From Cytidiella melzeri (taxonomy: Eukaryota; Basidiomycota; Agaricomycetes; Polyporales; Irpicaceae), in contig JABYQR010000029.1 of NCBI GenBank assembly GCA_022592445.1, forward strand, positions 1-64,000: a stretch of 64,000 nt of DNA, written 5' to 3'. Within the stretch, counting starts at the first letter, position 1, and every line of letters starts with the position of its first letter. The translations under genes and the position numbers were made by a program. Shown piece by piece: positions 34,683-46,910 of this stretch. A model generated the notes under the pieces. It was not told the origin of the DNA and did no database searches. It saw only the letters and a list, made by a program, of their open reading frames with translations.

Positions 34683-37600
34683 ATGTTTCTATCAAAACGC
34701 GACAGACCTCCGGATACATCAGCTGCATCGAACAAGTCCTCACTCTCCGCCTACCAACTTGCCAGTATTCCTCCCATCAACATTGTCTCCGTGGCTACCT
34801 CTGGATCTCCAAGTAACCCTTCTGCACAGCGAAGAACTCCTCTAGCTTTGCTCGACACACAACTTGCCTCCAGTGCGCTCCTTGACGACCAAATGCCTTC
34901 CACTTCAACCACCTCAGCGTCTCGTATCGACCGCTCCCAGCGACTGGACTCGTCCCGCGATGGAGACGCGCCGCGGGCTAACATTGGTCGCCAGATTTTG
35001 GCCCGCCCGCTAGAGGATGATCACGACTCTAACCTCTTGTCTTTAAGAAAACGGTCATTGTCAAATCAGTACGTGTGGCTCGTACTCGCTCACAAATCTG
35101 GTTGCTGACCGTAACCCAGTAATAATTCAGTCAGGTCGTTGCCTTATCCACCACGCCCTACACCGCGTCGAACAAGTGTCACACCATCCACATCTTCCTC
35201 CTCCTCTAGCCGTCGCCCGTCTGTTCCAAACATCCAAACCTCCTCCCAAAACATTCCCCCCACGAGTACTTTGCCGCAGCCTACGCCTTCGTATTCGGAT
35301 CTGGCATTCTATGGGAACGACGATATATACTCCGGTCTGTCAACATTCACGTTCGGTGCTGCCAAGGCCACTTCTTCTCAAGCGTTAGACCCCTCTGACA
35401 TGATCAGTCCTCTCACCCGAGTTCCCGGCTCTGGCAGCGCGGATCGCACACCGCGTCCATCAATTTCAGGCGCCTCGGGAGGTAGACGGAAGTCATACAC
35501 CACCAAAGTGAGCGATCCGGCTGAAGGCGACGATGAATACGAGGACGAGGACGATGACGCGAGGGGGAAAGTTCGGTCGAAGATGCGTGCCATCGACGAC
35601 GGTACAAGGCGACCGTCTCTACCCACTAATTCTCTCTCAGCGATCTCAACTACAGCCAGTCCTCCGCCATCCTCGTCATCGAACGCTGACAGCGACCAGT
35701 CTCCTACAACCAGGTCTAGCCAGAGTCACGATAGCGAGCTTGAATCATCGGAACCCGAGGGCGACGAAGGCGAGGCAGCGGAGTTCGATACAGATGTCGA
35801 GCTGGACATGTCTGCCGATCATCATGGTGATTCATCGTTGGATCCGCCTATCTCTGACGCTGCATCCCAACGAACCTTCGGGGCTGGTAGCTTTGACCAT
35901 TATGGATACTGGCGGCACCCTGGTGACGGACAGTCGCGGACAAGGGAGGTCGAAGACGAAGATGAAGACGACGTCGACTCAATTTCTCCCGTTACTTTCA
36001 GACACGAGGATGAGGAAGGCTACGACGATGGGGACCGTCCTCTGCCATCTCTGGTGACGACAATTTCTAGGAGGGGGAGTTTGCCGTGGGAAACGCTGAG
36101 CCCTCGTTCAGGTCGTGAGAGGGAGGACAGTACCTTGACCATCGTAGCGCCGCGAGGAAGCAAGAGTGTAGACAACCTTTCGACAACCTCGCCAGAACAC
36201 CAACCATCATCTCGCAGAGACAGCAGAGCTTCGGAAATGCAACTTGCCTCTACTGCACAAGAATTCAATGAGCGCACTGGCGAAGAATATGAGTACGGGC
36301 CGTACGACGTCGGTTACATTCTTTCGGGCGTAGACTCTCGCAAATCCTGGTCTTCTGGCGGGGCATCGTACGTCCAACAGAGCGGTCGACGGGCAAGCGG
36401 TGATCCGACATCGTTGGCTGCAGCGTGGGACACAGAGCTTTTCAGGAGCGGGCGACGACCAAGCACAGTCACACTCGGTAGCAGTGAGGATGCCTTTACG
36501 AGACACATTCGTGCCCTAGATCCTGATTACAGCGAGAGAGAGGGTCGATGGAGCTTCAAGAAGGAGTCCTCGGACGGTCGTGGTCCGCACAGAATGCAAC
36601 TCACGGCCTCGGCAGCTCAGACGCCCATGCCACCAACCACGCACACGATGATGCCTCAAACACAGGAAATGTGGAGACAAGAGTTTGTTGGAAGGTACAA
36701 GGTGGATAGGCTGAGGATACCATGTAGGTCAATTCCTGGAATATGGCTGCGGTGCAGACTCTGATTATATGCGTTACAGCGGAAGCACGAACTTCAGACA
36801 AGGGTCCCCAGCAACGACTACATGTTCGTCACATCCCTGATCCGTATTTGAAGAGTAATGCCCGCGGTGGACCCCATTCAGTTATTCACAAGCACTCAAA
36901 AGTCGTAGCTTTCTCGATCTTCCGACATAACAGCGTACTCCCTCCTCACGCGCGCAAGGATGGGCGAACGCCATTCGACCGCAGTGGCGGCATTTTGCTT
37001 GCTAACAAGAAAGTACAGGAAGCATACACCAGTACACACACGACGAGCAGACTCAACTCGCATGGGCTTCTCGCCGATTCCGATGCTAGGGGCCGGGATA
37101 GTTCAACTATGGTCGCCTCTTCTTCTGGTGCTTCGTCGCGCAGCCGGCCGTCGACTCCAGCAAATAGCGAGGGTAGTCTTCGCCGACCTGGACCAGCTTC
37201 GATAGACATGGCGCGCGATAGTGTCTCTCCTCCGCCACCTCCGCTGAAGCAGAGCCTTGATGCTGCTTCGCCGTCCACTGTCGCCGTGTTGGACTATGCG
37301 AGCAACAGCGATAGCGCTGGGCCAGGCTCGTCTATCAAGACGCGCTCATCCACGCTCTTTAGTCAGACTGGTCAATCGGAGAGCCCGAGTCGTCGTAATT
37401 CTCTGGACACAGATGAAAGCGACTCGCCCCCTCGCACCTCCCATGCTGAAGCTTTCGCTACCGTCGATTCGAGTTACTTTGAGCAGATGCGCATGCGCGC
37501 TGCACAGCGCCATGTTGAGGAAACACAGCCTAGCTCGCGATTGTCTGCGTTCCGCAAGCTATTTGGACCTCAGAGAAGCACGGCATCGCATTCAGGGGGT

Positions 37601-38458
37601 ACTTCGGCTTCCCAGCGTGAGGGCAATTATATTCCTCCTTGGGTCGTTCTTGCCCCTCGCTCGAAGCAGGAGGAATCCCAGCGTGTCATACAGAATCTCA
37701 ACGAATCCTTCCAGGACGTAGGTCTCTTGCCGACTAACTCGAAGTCTGCTGGCCGTAGTAAAAGTCACAAGAGCAAGGGTCGTCCAGAGCGTCGTGATCT
37801 TCAGGCTGGTTCTATCCTAGAGAAGGTTCCTAAAGACTCGCTCTACATGCTGCTGCCTCTATGGCCCGCAGAAACGGATATACACACAGTCAAGAAGGAG
37901 GACCCTATCCTCCATCAACTGCGCGTTGAGGACAGGCAGTATCTGTTGGTCTACTATGTCCCCTTCGAAGATAAGGACAAGAGGAAGATCGACCAAAACA
38001 AGAAGCGCACGAGGAGCACGAAAGCCCCTTCCTCTAATCCGTCCGGGTCTATCGTTGATCTTCCTTTGTTCCTGCTTCGCAGCTTCCGTGTCAACGCTCG
38101 CCTAGTCTCGTACGACGATTTACGCGGTACGGGAGTGCGAGTGCCTTCGTATGGTCTCACGATCACAGGGTCTATGGCTGAAGCTATGCGATACCTTCCT
38201 TCACCGTTGATTCGCGAGCAGCGTCTTGACGAGGTTGTCATTTGCCACTGCACCAGTCGCAGCTCCGGCATGAAGTTCGATCCTGACGGCCTGTCCAAAC
38301 TCGGTTTGTGCATGCCCACCAATACTCCAGCAGCGATGCAGATTCCGGACTCGGTCATACCTGAACCTGAGGAAGCTGTTCTCACCCCCATCGGTCGCGC
38401 TGCGGTCGAGATGGCGTGGCTCGGCTGCATGGCCGTCACTAGCTTTGGTTCTGTCTAA
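34683..38458 (+). CDS. Large Ser-rich hypothetical protein (1222 aa)
   Basis: Three exons (34683-35068, 35120-36723, 36780-38458) close in phase. I do not recognise the family. The first ~700 residues are low-complexity Ser/Pro with acidic patches (DEYEDEDDD, EDEDEDDVDS) and many RRPS/RRDS-type basophilic phosphosites. A first ordered block follows exon junction 2 (VRHIPDPYLKSNARGGPH, then HSKVVAFSIFRHN). The second ordered region is the C-terminal ~300 residues (IPPWVVLAPRSKQEES, MLLPLWPAETD, YLLVYYVPFED, LPLFLLRSFRVNARLVSYDDL). This disordered-then-folded layout suggests a signalling or polarity adaptor, but that is a guess. Confidence 0.8.
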
Positions 38459-39490
38459 GGCAATGCTGACCTGAGAGTCATGAAGTTACGCTTTATTGTA
38501 GTCACGGATCTTCTGTTCTCTCTGCCGACGTGCCTTCCCCCGTCAACGCAGTGGTCTATACCCAACCTCACCCCCATTCTTGTGTACAGTTGTGTCGACG
38601 GTCATTTCACGAATATTCCACGAATATCTCATGTCCTGTAGCTAGTTGCGCTAGTCCTTGGCATCCGCAGGATAGATGTTGCTTGTATTTTTGTTGGATC
38701 TGTCTCATCTCACCATCATAATATGCACAATCTATTATCATTTGGTGGAAGGACGTGTGCATTTGAACCGTGAATCACGATTACAGACGAGTGAGTACCA
38801 CTGGTAGGAATTCAATGCATGCATATGCAGACGAAGTTAATATTCGTGCGAAGGTGAGCAGTATGCCGTTTTACGGTTGGATGGCTCACCACAGAGGACT
38901 CAAGAGGCTAGCTTCAAAGGTCAATATTAATCCGGTTGATAACGGTGACTCGTAGTACTCACATATTCATCAAAGCTGCTGGCCAGCGACGTACGTAGGA
39001 ACATCAATACAAAAGTATGAATTGGCTGGATTGTCTGTATAGTTCAGCAGCTTCGGCTTCTGCGATTATTTGAAAAAACTACGTTGACTCGAGTAGGTTT
39101 TGTGCGATTGAGGCTTCAAGATTCAGAACCTAGAGGTAGAGCAGAAATAACGGAGGCTGATAGTATTAAAAAAGAGGGCGGAAAAGATATAGGTACGTTA
39201 GTCACATATTCGTAGTCCGCGAAAGTTGACGGTGCGCGCTGGATGAGTAGCGACAAGAGATAGATCTCTGGGGATGGATCAAAATAAAAAGAAATAATCT
39301 AAAGACTTATTCAGTCGCTAGAAGAAGGGGTTGGCTTACAACAGGGTCAACGAGCCTACAATACAGTATGCAAGAACTTTGGAACATAGTCCGGAGGTGC
39401 TTTAGCTAACCACCCTTTGGAGGCGAAATGGGCTTGCCGTCCTGTATAACGAATAGTAAGTAGCGGTTCTAGAGAGATTCAGAAGTTTTC
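38459..39490. other. Convergent intergenic region
   Basis: It lies between the 3' ends of the Ser-rich gene and the acidic gene. No coding or repeat signal was found. Confidence 0.4.
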
Positions 39491-40857
39491 CTACCGAGTG
39501 TCACTCCGAAGACGGCCACATTTCTTCAGGCTGTTTGTCTGCAATGATGTTTGTAGGAAGGCGGTTGTACAGGGGAACCAAGACCGAGGATGCCTCCCAT
39601 GCCTATAAAGGTACATGGCCTGTGACCTGATGGTCTCAAGATAGCCAGGAATGGCTGCTCGAAATGTGGCACCTTCTTTCTCTAGCCTTTCTTCTGCGAG
39701 GTGTAGCAGTGCTCTATCGGCAGCGTTGTCGAAGCTGGTTCTCTCGCCATGACCAGGTCGATCATCTAGCTCGAGGTCGCCAAAACTATGCTCAGCAATG
39801 TAGAGAATGAGCTCAAACGTCGCTGGGGCGCTACCGGGGAAAGAGCGTAGCACCTTGACCTCGTTTCGCAGGAAGCGGGCCATGACGTCCGCGAAGTCGT
39901 CCGACGTAAGACTGCTATGTTGCTCTTGCATCTCTTGTACCATAGCAGTGTACGTTTCGTTGATTTTGATCCGTACTGAGATGTCGTAGGCTGCCACCGT
40001 CTCCGGTAGGCACTCTTGAATCAGGGACTCGACAGCTCTACGAGTCTGAGGACTTTGGGGCGGCTTCAGGAGGCGTTGCAGCATCCGCTCAAGGACTGGT
40101 CTTGGCATAAGTCGTAGGTAAGCTTGTTCATTCTCCTGCTCGTCATGAGAGTCAAGCTCCTCATCGGTAGTGCCGCTGGAAGAGACACCGTCGGAATCAT
40201 CATCTTCGTAGTCGCTGTCGTCGCTGTCTTGCGCCCCGTCGCTACCGTCTTCTTCGTCCCTTTGTTCCTCGTCCTCCATGTCAACTTCTACTCCCTCGTC
40301 AACTTGTTTATCCTCAAAAGATACCTCTCTAACATGCTCCACAGCCGTCTTGCGTACTGGGTGTGGCACGTCTGCCTCGGCCGTCGAGGGTATTGGTGAT
40401 TGTTCGGGGGTGGTGTCAGTGGTTGGCCTGCTAGACGGCCCTGCCCGATATTCGGCATCTGGTGTATCCGTATATTCTGAGCTTTCTGCGTCAGACAGTA
40501 TCTCGCCGGGTTCAATACTACTCATATCCGAGCCTGCGCCCGCCTTGCTAACTTTGTACCGCTTGGCTGCATGACCATCAGACTCATCCGAAGACCAGTC
40601 GCTGACATCCCTTTCCTGAGCAGCTTTGGCCCTTCGCATATCAATCAGGGTACTTCTATGCCCTGCTCTCTTCCCACTAAGACGTTCTGATTTCTTTTGT
40701 GCTTCAAATGGCCGTTAGTTAGGCAACTCACGCGAGTGGCGAGGGTGACATTACTGGAGGTGCGAGTGCGCTTCGCCTTTGCCTCTTTAATTAGAGGTTG
40801 GAGGTTATTATCAACGGCGTGTCTTAGATTCAGATGCCAAGTGGGAGGAGCACCCAT
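39491..40857 (-). CDS. Acidic hypothetical protein, possibly nuclear
   Basis: Exon 1 is 40732-40857 (42 codons) and exon 2 starts at 40669. The frame then runs on through DVSDWSSDESD, long Asp/Glu/Ser stretches, and a folded C-terminal region (PRPVLERMLQRLL, then ARFLRNEVKVLRSFP and FELILYIAEHSFGDLEL). A bipartite basic stretch in exon 1 (KEAKAKRTR) suggests nuclear import. The helical C-terminus loosely recalls the Cut8/Sts1 proteasome-tethering family, but I cannot confirm it. The 3' end is uncertain: the plain frame stops at 39491, while a 32 bp intron ending at about 39540 would give a different tail ending EEMWPSSE. It shares a 338 bp divergent promoter with DBP10. Confidence 0.65.
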
Positions 40858-41195
40858 CGACAACCCTTATGGCAGGACATACGTGTTAGCCCGACGCAAC
40901 TCAGTAGCGCAAGACAGAACTCACGAGCAACGGTCTTAACTCGCATCTCCAGCTATTGATATATTTTCTTCTGGATATTCAAATACAGGCGCGACAGAGG
41001 GTGGAAACGCGTCGACAGATGCGCAATGTCGCGTCGGCGTTGAGGGCAGTGTTGAGCTTGGTGGGCGCGTTACGCGATCAAGTACAATGTCGCGTGGCAG
41101 TCGCGGTGCTCCGATCACTTGGATTTTGGTTGACGCCGATAAAAGTCGTGCTCAGCAGTCTCAGCCACCACTCTTAACTCTGTCTTTCTCCATAC

Positions 41196-44100
41196 ATGGT
41201 CGTCCAGAAGCGAAAGAGGCAAGCTCACGATGGCAGCGAGTCATCTGGCTCTGAAGGAGTGGACTCTGACGTCGACATTTATTCTGCCTTGACGGGCCAG
41301 AGGTCGAAAAAGTCCAAACACACTGTCGACATACCAGAGGACGGCAGCAAAGATGAAGTTGAAGAAGATGACGATAGGGAACTGGGAGATATTATTAAAG
41401 ACTCTATATCTAAGCGAAATGTCAAGGGAGGGACAGAACTTTTGAAGAAAACGAAAGGTAAAGCGAAGATTGCGAAAGGCGAAGTTGGAGGGGGCAGCTT
41501 CCAGAGCATGGGTGCGTGTTATTTCTAGTTTTACAGGGGAAGCCTGACATACGTTGGGTTCAGGGCTTTATCCGTGGTTGCTACGCTCGTTGACTTTGCA
41601 AGGCTTCCGCATCCCTACACCAATCCAGAGATTGGCGGTACCCCCTCTGCTCACGAGTCCACCCAGAGATCTCGTTGGAATGGCGCGTACTGGTTCTGGA
41701 AAGTCGCTGGCATATTTGCTACCTCTCGTCCAGCGGCTTGGTGGACGCCATTCGTCTGCTTTTGGTGCTCGAGCTCTCATTTTGCTTCCCGCAAGAGAGC
41801 TAGCGCTGCAAATTCTGAAAGTCGGTAAGGAACTGGCGAGGGGCTATCAGGCTGGAGATGGGGACCATGCTGGTGACACAAAAGGTAACGAGGACACTAA
41901 GAAAGGGCAGGGGCTGCGATGGGGGCTAATTGTGGGCGGTGAAGGGTTGGATGAGCAATTTGAGATGATGTCCAACAACCCTGATGTGTAAGTGTCCTCC
42001 ATACGCCGATGGTGGCTGACTAAACGAGAATTTCCTTCAGCATTATCGCAACACCTGGTCGTCTCCTGCACTTAATCGTCGAGATGAACCTGGACCTGAA
42101 GTCGGTTCAGTATGTCGTCTTTGACGAAGCCGACCGTCTCTTCGAGATGGGGTTCGAAACATCCCTTACTGAGATCCTCCATCGACTTCCTGCTTCCCGA
42201 CAGACTGTTCTTTTCTCTGCTACTCTCCCTAAATCCCTCGTCGACTTTGCAAAGGCCGGCCTGGATAACCCAAAACTCGTTCGCCTAGATGCTGACAGCA
42301 AAATCAGCAGCGACCTACGAATGGCGTTTTTCTCCGTCAAGCAGGCCGAAAAGGACGCTTGTTTGTTATTGCTGCTGCGCGACGTTATTGGCGTCCCCTT
42401 GGGCGAGAATGACCGCAACATCTCTGCTGACGGAAGTGACAGGAAGGGCAAAGGCAAGGCAAAGGCCAAGTACATAGACCTCGTTACCGCCCCACACCAG
42501 ACACTTATCTTTGCTGCGACCAAACATCACGTCGAATACCTCACCAACATGCTTATCACAGCCGGATACTCCGTCTCTCATATTTATGGTTCGCTCGACC
42601 AAACGGCTCGATCCCAACAAATGGATTCCTTCCGAAAAGGGTACACAAATCTTCTCGTTGTCACGGACGTTGCTGCACGAGGAATCGATATTCCAGTTTT
42701 GGAAAACGTTGTTAACTTTGATTTCCCTCATGGTGCCAGGGTGTTCGTACATCGTGTAGGACGTACAGCTCGTGCTGGAAGGCAAGGTTGGGCTTGGTCG
42801 TTTGTCACACATACAGAACTTCCCTATCTCCTTGATCTTCAGCTCTTCCTCGGTAGACCCATCACGAGCCAGATCACGCATGCTGGCGATCAAGTCTACA
42901 CGGAGTCCTTGGTATTGGGGCCGTTTGACAGGGATCGGTTAGACGAAGAAGCAGCGTACGTGAGAAAGCTAGACGAAGAGAACCATAATCTTGAGACGAT
43001 GAGAGGAGTGATGAAGAAGGGACATGGGATGTACGAGCGAAGCAAGGGAAAGGCGAGCCAAGCGAGCTACAACAGGGCGAAGGCGATGACAAAGGATGGT
43101 GGCAAGTGGGGCCTTGTAGGTTCAACTTCGACGGTGCATCCGATTTTCCTCAGGAGTGCACGTAAGGACGATGACGTGGATGTTGAGAAGAAACTGGACG
43201 AGGACAGGAGGCGAAAGGAATTGCTGAAGGCTGTCAGTGCGTTCAAACCGAGTGAGACAGTGCTGGAGATCGGAGCAAGAGGAAACGCGGAGACAGCTGC
43301 GCTTATGAAACAGCGGAGAAAGGCATTGAGCAAAGCAGCAATAAGAGCGCAAGTGGCATCTACGTCTTCTGCTGCTGTGCAAGACGACGAAGGGGAAGAT
43401 GAAGGAGTCGGAGCAAAGGACGAAATCATGATGGCAGACGAAGCAGAGATTGCGGTGAGCTAGTATAGTGAATATGCTCTGCGTAGTAACCTAACACTTT
43501 CTAGGCCGTTTTCGAGTCCGTTCATTCCAAAGGCAAGGAGCGCGGTAAAGGCGGTCATCGAGACAACGAGTACTACATGTCTCACTACCAGAAAGATGCA
43601 CACACCGAAAAGGGGTAAGCCTTACCAACGCTTCGTAACTTTCTCGACTCAATCGCGCTTTCAGATATTCCTTGCGTGACGGTACTTCATTCGTTGAACA
43701 AGCTCGCGGCGTTACCTTCGACCTGGCCTCAGACGAAGCGCTTCAGAAGCAGAAACGCCGAGAAATGCGGTGGGACAAAACCAAAAAGAAGTTTGTGCAA
43801 GGTACAGGAGAGGGAGCGGATAATGTCAAACTGGTCAAGACGGAGAGTGGCGTCAAGCTCCCTGCGACATACCGTAGCGGACGGTTCGACGAGTGGAAGG
43901 CGAAGAGTAGGAAAGGTATCCCGAGAGTGGGTGAGGAGGAGGCTGTAGGCTCTCGGGCGACTGGAGGTGGCAAAGGAGGCAGGAAATGGAAACACACCAA
44001 AGTCGAAGAAGCAAAGCCTTTGGACAAGTTGCGCGTGGACTACGAGAGAAAATCCAGACAGCTCAGCAAGAAGAGTGGGCAGGATGGACCTGCGCCTCCT

Positions 44101-44280
44101 CCGACGGCATCACATAAAGCTGCGAAAGGGAAGAAGAAGCTCGTCGGTCGTCCTGGAACAAGGTCAGGCGGCAAGGCGAGAAATGAGTTGAAGACGGCAG
44201 ATCAGATTCGGAAGTCTAGGCATATCGAGGAGAGGAAAAAATTGCGAAACGCACGACCCAACAAGAGAGGCAAGCGATAG
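41196..44280 (+). CDS. DBP10: ATP-dependent DEAD-box RNA helicase DBP10 (DDX54)
   Basis: Five exons (41196-41511, 41564-41987, 42041-43454, 43505-43614, 43665-44280) give 959 residues. DBP10 acts in the nucleolus on 60S ribosomal subunit assembly. All helicase motifs are visible: Q motif (GFRIPTPIQ), I (ARTGSGKS), Ia (PARELALQ), Ib (TPGRL), II (DEAD), III (SAT), V (ARGIDIP) and VI (HRVGRTARAGR). The DBP10 C-terminal domain follows (YYMSHYQKDAHTEKGYSL), then a basic tail (KLRNARPNKRGKR) typical of nucleolar proteins. The N-terminus is acidic and Lys-rich. An insertion lies between motifs IV and V (KGKGKAKAKY). The gene ends 70 bp from the convergent QTRT1 stop. Confidence 0.96.
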
Positions 44281-44350
44281 GAAGATGTTGCTTCCTTCTA
44301 CAATTCATTTTTGTATTTCGGCTTCTTGTGTATTACTCCTGCGTTACACT

Positions 44351-46259
44351 TCATTCTGCTCTATCCCATACTGCCCCGCTGCCGTCCACTGTCTTGGCGT
44401 CATGTTTGCCCTCAAGCAGGTCTACGCCGACAGCCCTTAGTGCATTTACACACCATTCAGGGTAGCCCTTGTCGCCAAAATATTCCGCAAAAAAGGACTT
44501 TAAATAGTCTGGGTATGCTCCATTGATGATGGCGTGCCGAGCTCGACCCATGAGACGCGCTTGGAAGACGAGATTATGTTGCGTTACAGCTGATTGAGTG
44601 TCATTTTAGCAAAGCCCAGCTGTGGTCGATGAGCTTGTGTAGCCAAAATCGCTTACCGTGGGCACCAGCTGTCTCAAGCGTAATCAGGTGATGGATCGCT
44701 GCTCGACTTGTCCTGGATGAACACGTCGGGCAAGGGCATGTCTCGTCAATCGGTTGCATGTCTGCCTGATGCTTGCTCAGACCTAGAAGGTGGACCTACG
44801 TCAGGACGCAAATGATTTGATTTGACTTTCTCTACCCACGTAGATTTAGCGGCCCTTTGAAAGTGAGCGCAACACCAAATCGCGCGGTACGTGTCGGAAA
44901 GACGCAGTCTGCCTAGAGTTTGAGACGAAGGCGTTCAGAGATTTGTTGAGGGTATGAATGACGATGAACTGACCATATCAACGCCGAGCGCGACGCAAAC
45001 GAGGAGATCTATAGCCGCATGATTGTTTGTGTGTGTCGTCATCGAAGTACGTGGTGTAGTGCACACCTTCAGCGAAGCCGATGCCCATGGAATATCTTGG
45101 GCCTATAAACATTAAGGGAAATGCAGTGTAAGAAAATATGAATGTGATATCTTACGGTCGAATGGTAGTTTATCTGCGCATTGTTTTATCCTTGAGGAGA
45201 GCGTCAGTACGCCACGATGCTTCACGGCTCAGATAACTGTGGCCACTTACACTCTCCAAAAGACGTCTGGTAATTGCACGGGTGTTTCAGCTCGCCAATC
45301 ATCCGAATGGTCCAGTAAACTTGCCTTTTTCTTCACCCCCGCTCAAGCCACCAATAGCATATCCGGCAACACGGTTTTTCCGGCTTATCATCTCGTCCAG
45401 ACATTGATCCCTCAGCTTAGCATCGAGCCCGCCTTGCACGATCGCAAACAGGTTCTGTGTGGAACTTTTGCCAGACTTGTCATGGGTTTCTACGCAACGA
45501 TCTAGCCAGCGAATAGTTCTCCACATCGCTTCTTCCACTCGAGGACCAGTAGTAAGACTCGAGACTACGACAGAGGAGCACTTCAGCAAGCTTATCAAGT
45601 AAATCGAGATAGTTGGCTTACCCACGTCGTCTAACTGCATAATAATATCAGCACCAATGGCATGTTGGATCTTGATACTCTCTTCGGGCTACAGAAGAAG
45701 GCTTAGCTCGACAAGGAGGCAGCGAAAGGAACAAGTGATTTACGGTCAGCATCGTTGGCTTGCCGTCGAAGGGACTTTCGAACAAGGCACCTTCCTCTGT
45801 GATCTGCGTGAACTTGTTCAAGGACACAAGCTGAAAGCCACCACTGTCCTTGAAGCCCGCCAGGTTATATAAGACGATCAAACTCGCAATCAGGCATCTG
45901 AGGAAGAGAAATAAAGGACTCACGGTAAGCAAATTATGGTTCCAACCTTGAAATTTGTGCGCACCTCCTGCTTCTTGGAGTACTTCTATTCCAGGTCGCA
46001 GGTTTAGATGGTAGGTGTTGTTGAGGATCAGGTTGATGCCTAATGATTCGACTTGCTGGGGCGTTAGACCCTTGATGGCCGCTTGAGTGGCCACAGGCAT
46101 GAAGGTTGGTAGAACTGTCACGCCATCTAAAAAAAAGGCGGAGTAAATTGGTAACCAGTCTATAACACAGAGTCCCTGATTACACCACATACGGGCAAGC
46201 TTCATTCTTGATACCCTTGCGTTAGTAACAGGGCATTTGGCCACGACTTCAAACTCCAT
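44351..46259 (-). CDS. QTRT1: Queuine tRNA-ribosyltransferase catalytic subunit
   Basis: Twelve exons join to 413 residues in exact phase. The enzyme exchanges guanine 34 for queuine in tRNAs for Asp, Asn, His and Tyr, with QTRT2 as partner. Visible features are [15 protein letters not shown], the DSGGFQ block with the catalytic Asp region, [19 protein letters not shown], the nucleophile-Asp region [12 protein letters not shown], and the zinc site CPCPTC with a downstream His. Exon 6 is only 16 nt (45251-45266). It lies between a GC-AG intron (45267-45324) and a normal 60 bp intron. Without them the conserved EEK...FWRV block would be frameshifted. The frame extends upstream to 46427; Met at 46385 would add a basic, acid-free leader resembling a mitochondrial presequence. 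Confidence 0.95.
45251..45266 (-). other. QTRT1: 16 nt microexon of QTRT1 after a GC-AG intron
   Basis: On the minus strand exon 5 ends AAAG before gcaagt, a strong GC donor, and the intron ends in ccag at 45267. The microexon ACGTCTTTTGGAGAGT follows, then gtaagt. Joining it restores KDVFWRVIKQC, matching the family, whereas reading through gives stops. Confidence 0.85.
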
Positions 46260-46910
46260 AGTGATTTGGGGGATCGTGTGCCTGATAGTATGACTCCAGT
46301 GTCTGCTTGTTGATACAATCTTGTTTGTAGCACTTGGATACCTTGGTAAGTATGTTATTCGACCCGGGACAGCAACTGCGAACATGGAATCATCAATGAT
46401 TGGAACGAAGGGTCGCATCAGACTCAAAGTTCGAGCGGAGATGATACCACCACTGCGTTAATTGGCTTTACCCAAGGATAGTCGATTTAGACACACGATT
46501 CTAGGTAGCTTATTCTTAGTAGACTCAAGGCTGCAGAGAGCTCACATGGCAATGGATGAATAGGCCGACAGGGGTTATAAATGAATAGGGCAGTAAGCAA
46601 AAAAGGGATTGGGTGGAAGTCTGAAGCAATCTACGCTAAGAAAGGGCTTATAACATGTCAGGTAGATAGGTCTGGCACAAGGTGGGCAAAAGATGCTGAA
46701 CCCCCCTGCCTTTTGTGGTGTACGAGTTTTATACAGATGTCTAGCCCAATGTCTCCTTGCGGCACTGGTGCAAAGTGTCCATCTCCTGCTCAACTCCTCT
46801 TTGCTGGCAGCACTGGCAGGTTGGCACTTGACAAAGAGAAAATTGAATATTACATCAAACATTGATGAACAGAGACAGCTTACAACAATGTATGGAATGG
46901 TCGAGGTGCA
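46260..46910. other. Intergenic between QTRT1 and the split secreted-protein gene
   Basis: It includes the possible QTRT1 leader (to 46427). The rest shows no gene or repeat. Confidence 0.4.

Noticed and set aside
42107..42893. Minus-strand frames of 138 and 175 codons inside DBP10
   Set aside because: They are antisense shadows of conserved helicase motifs.
45267..45330. Apparent frameshift/stop that would make QTRT1 a pseudogene
   Set aside because: A GC-AG intron plus a 16 nt microexon restores the conserved block, and all other exon phases close.
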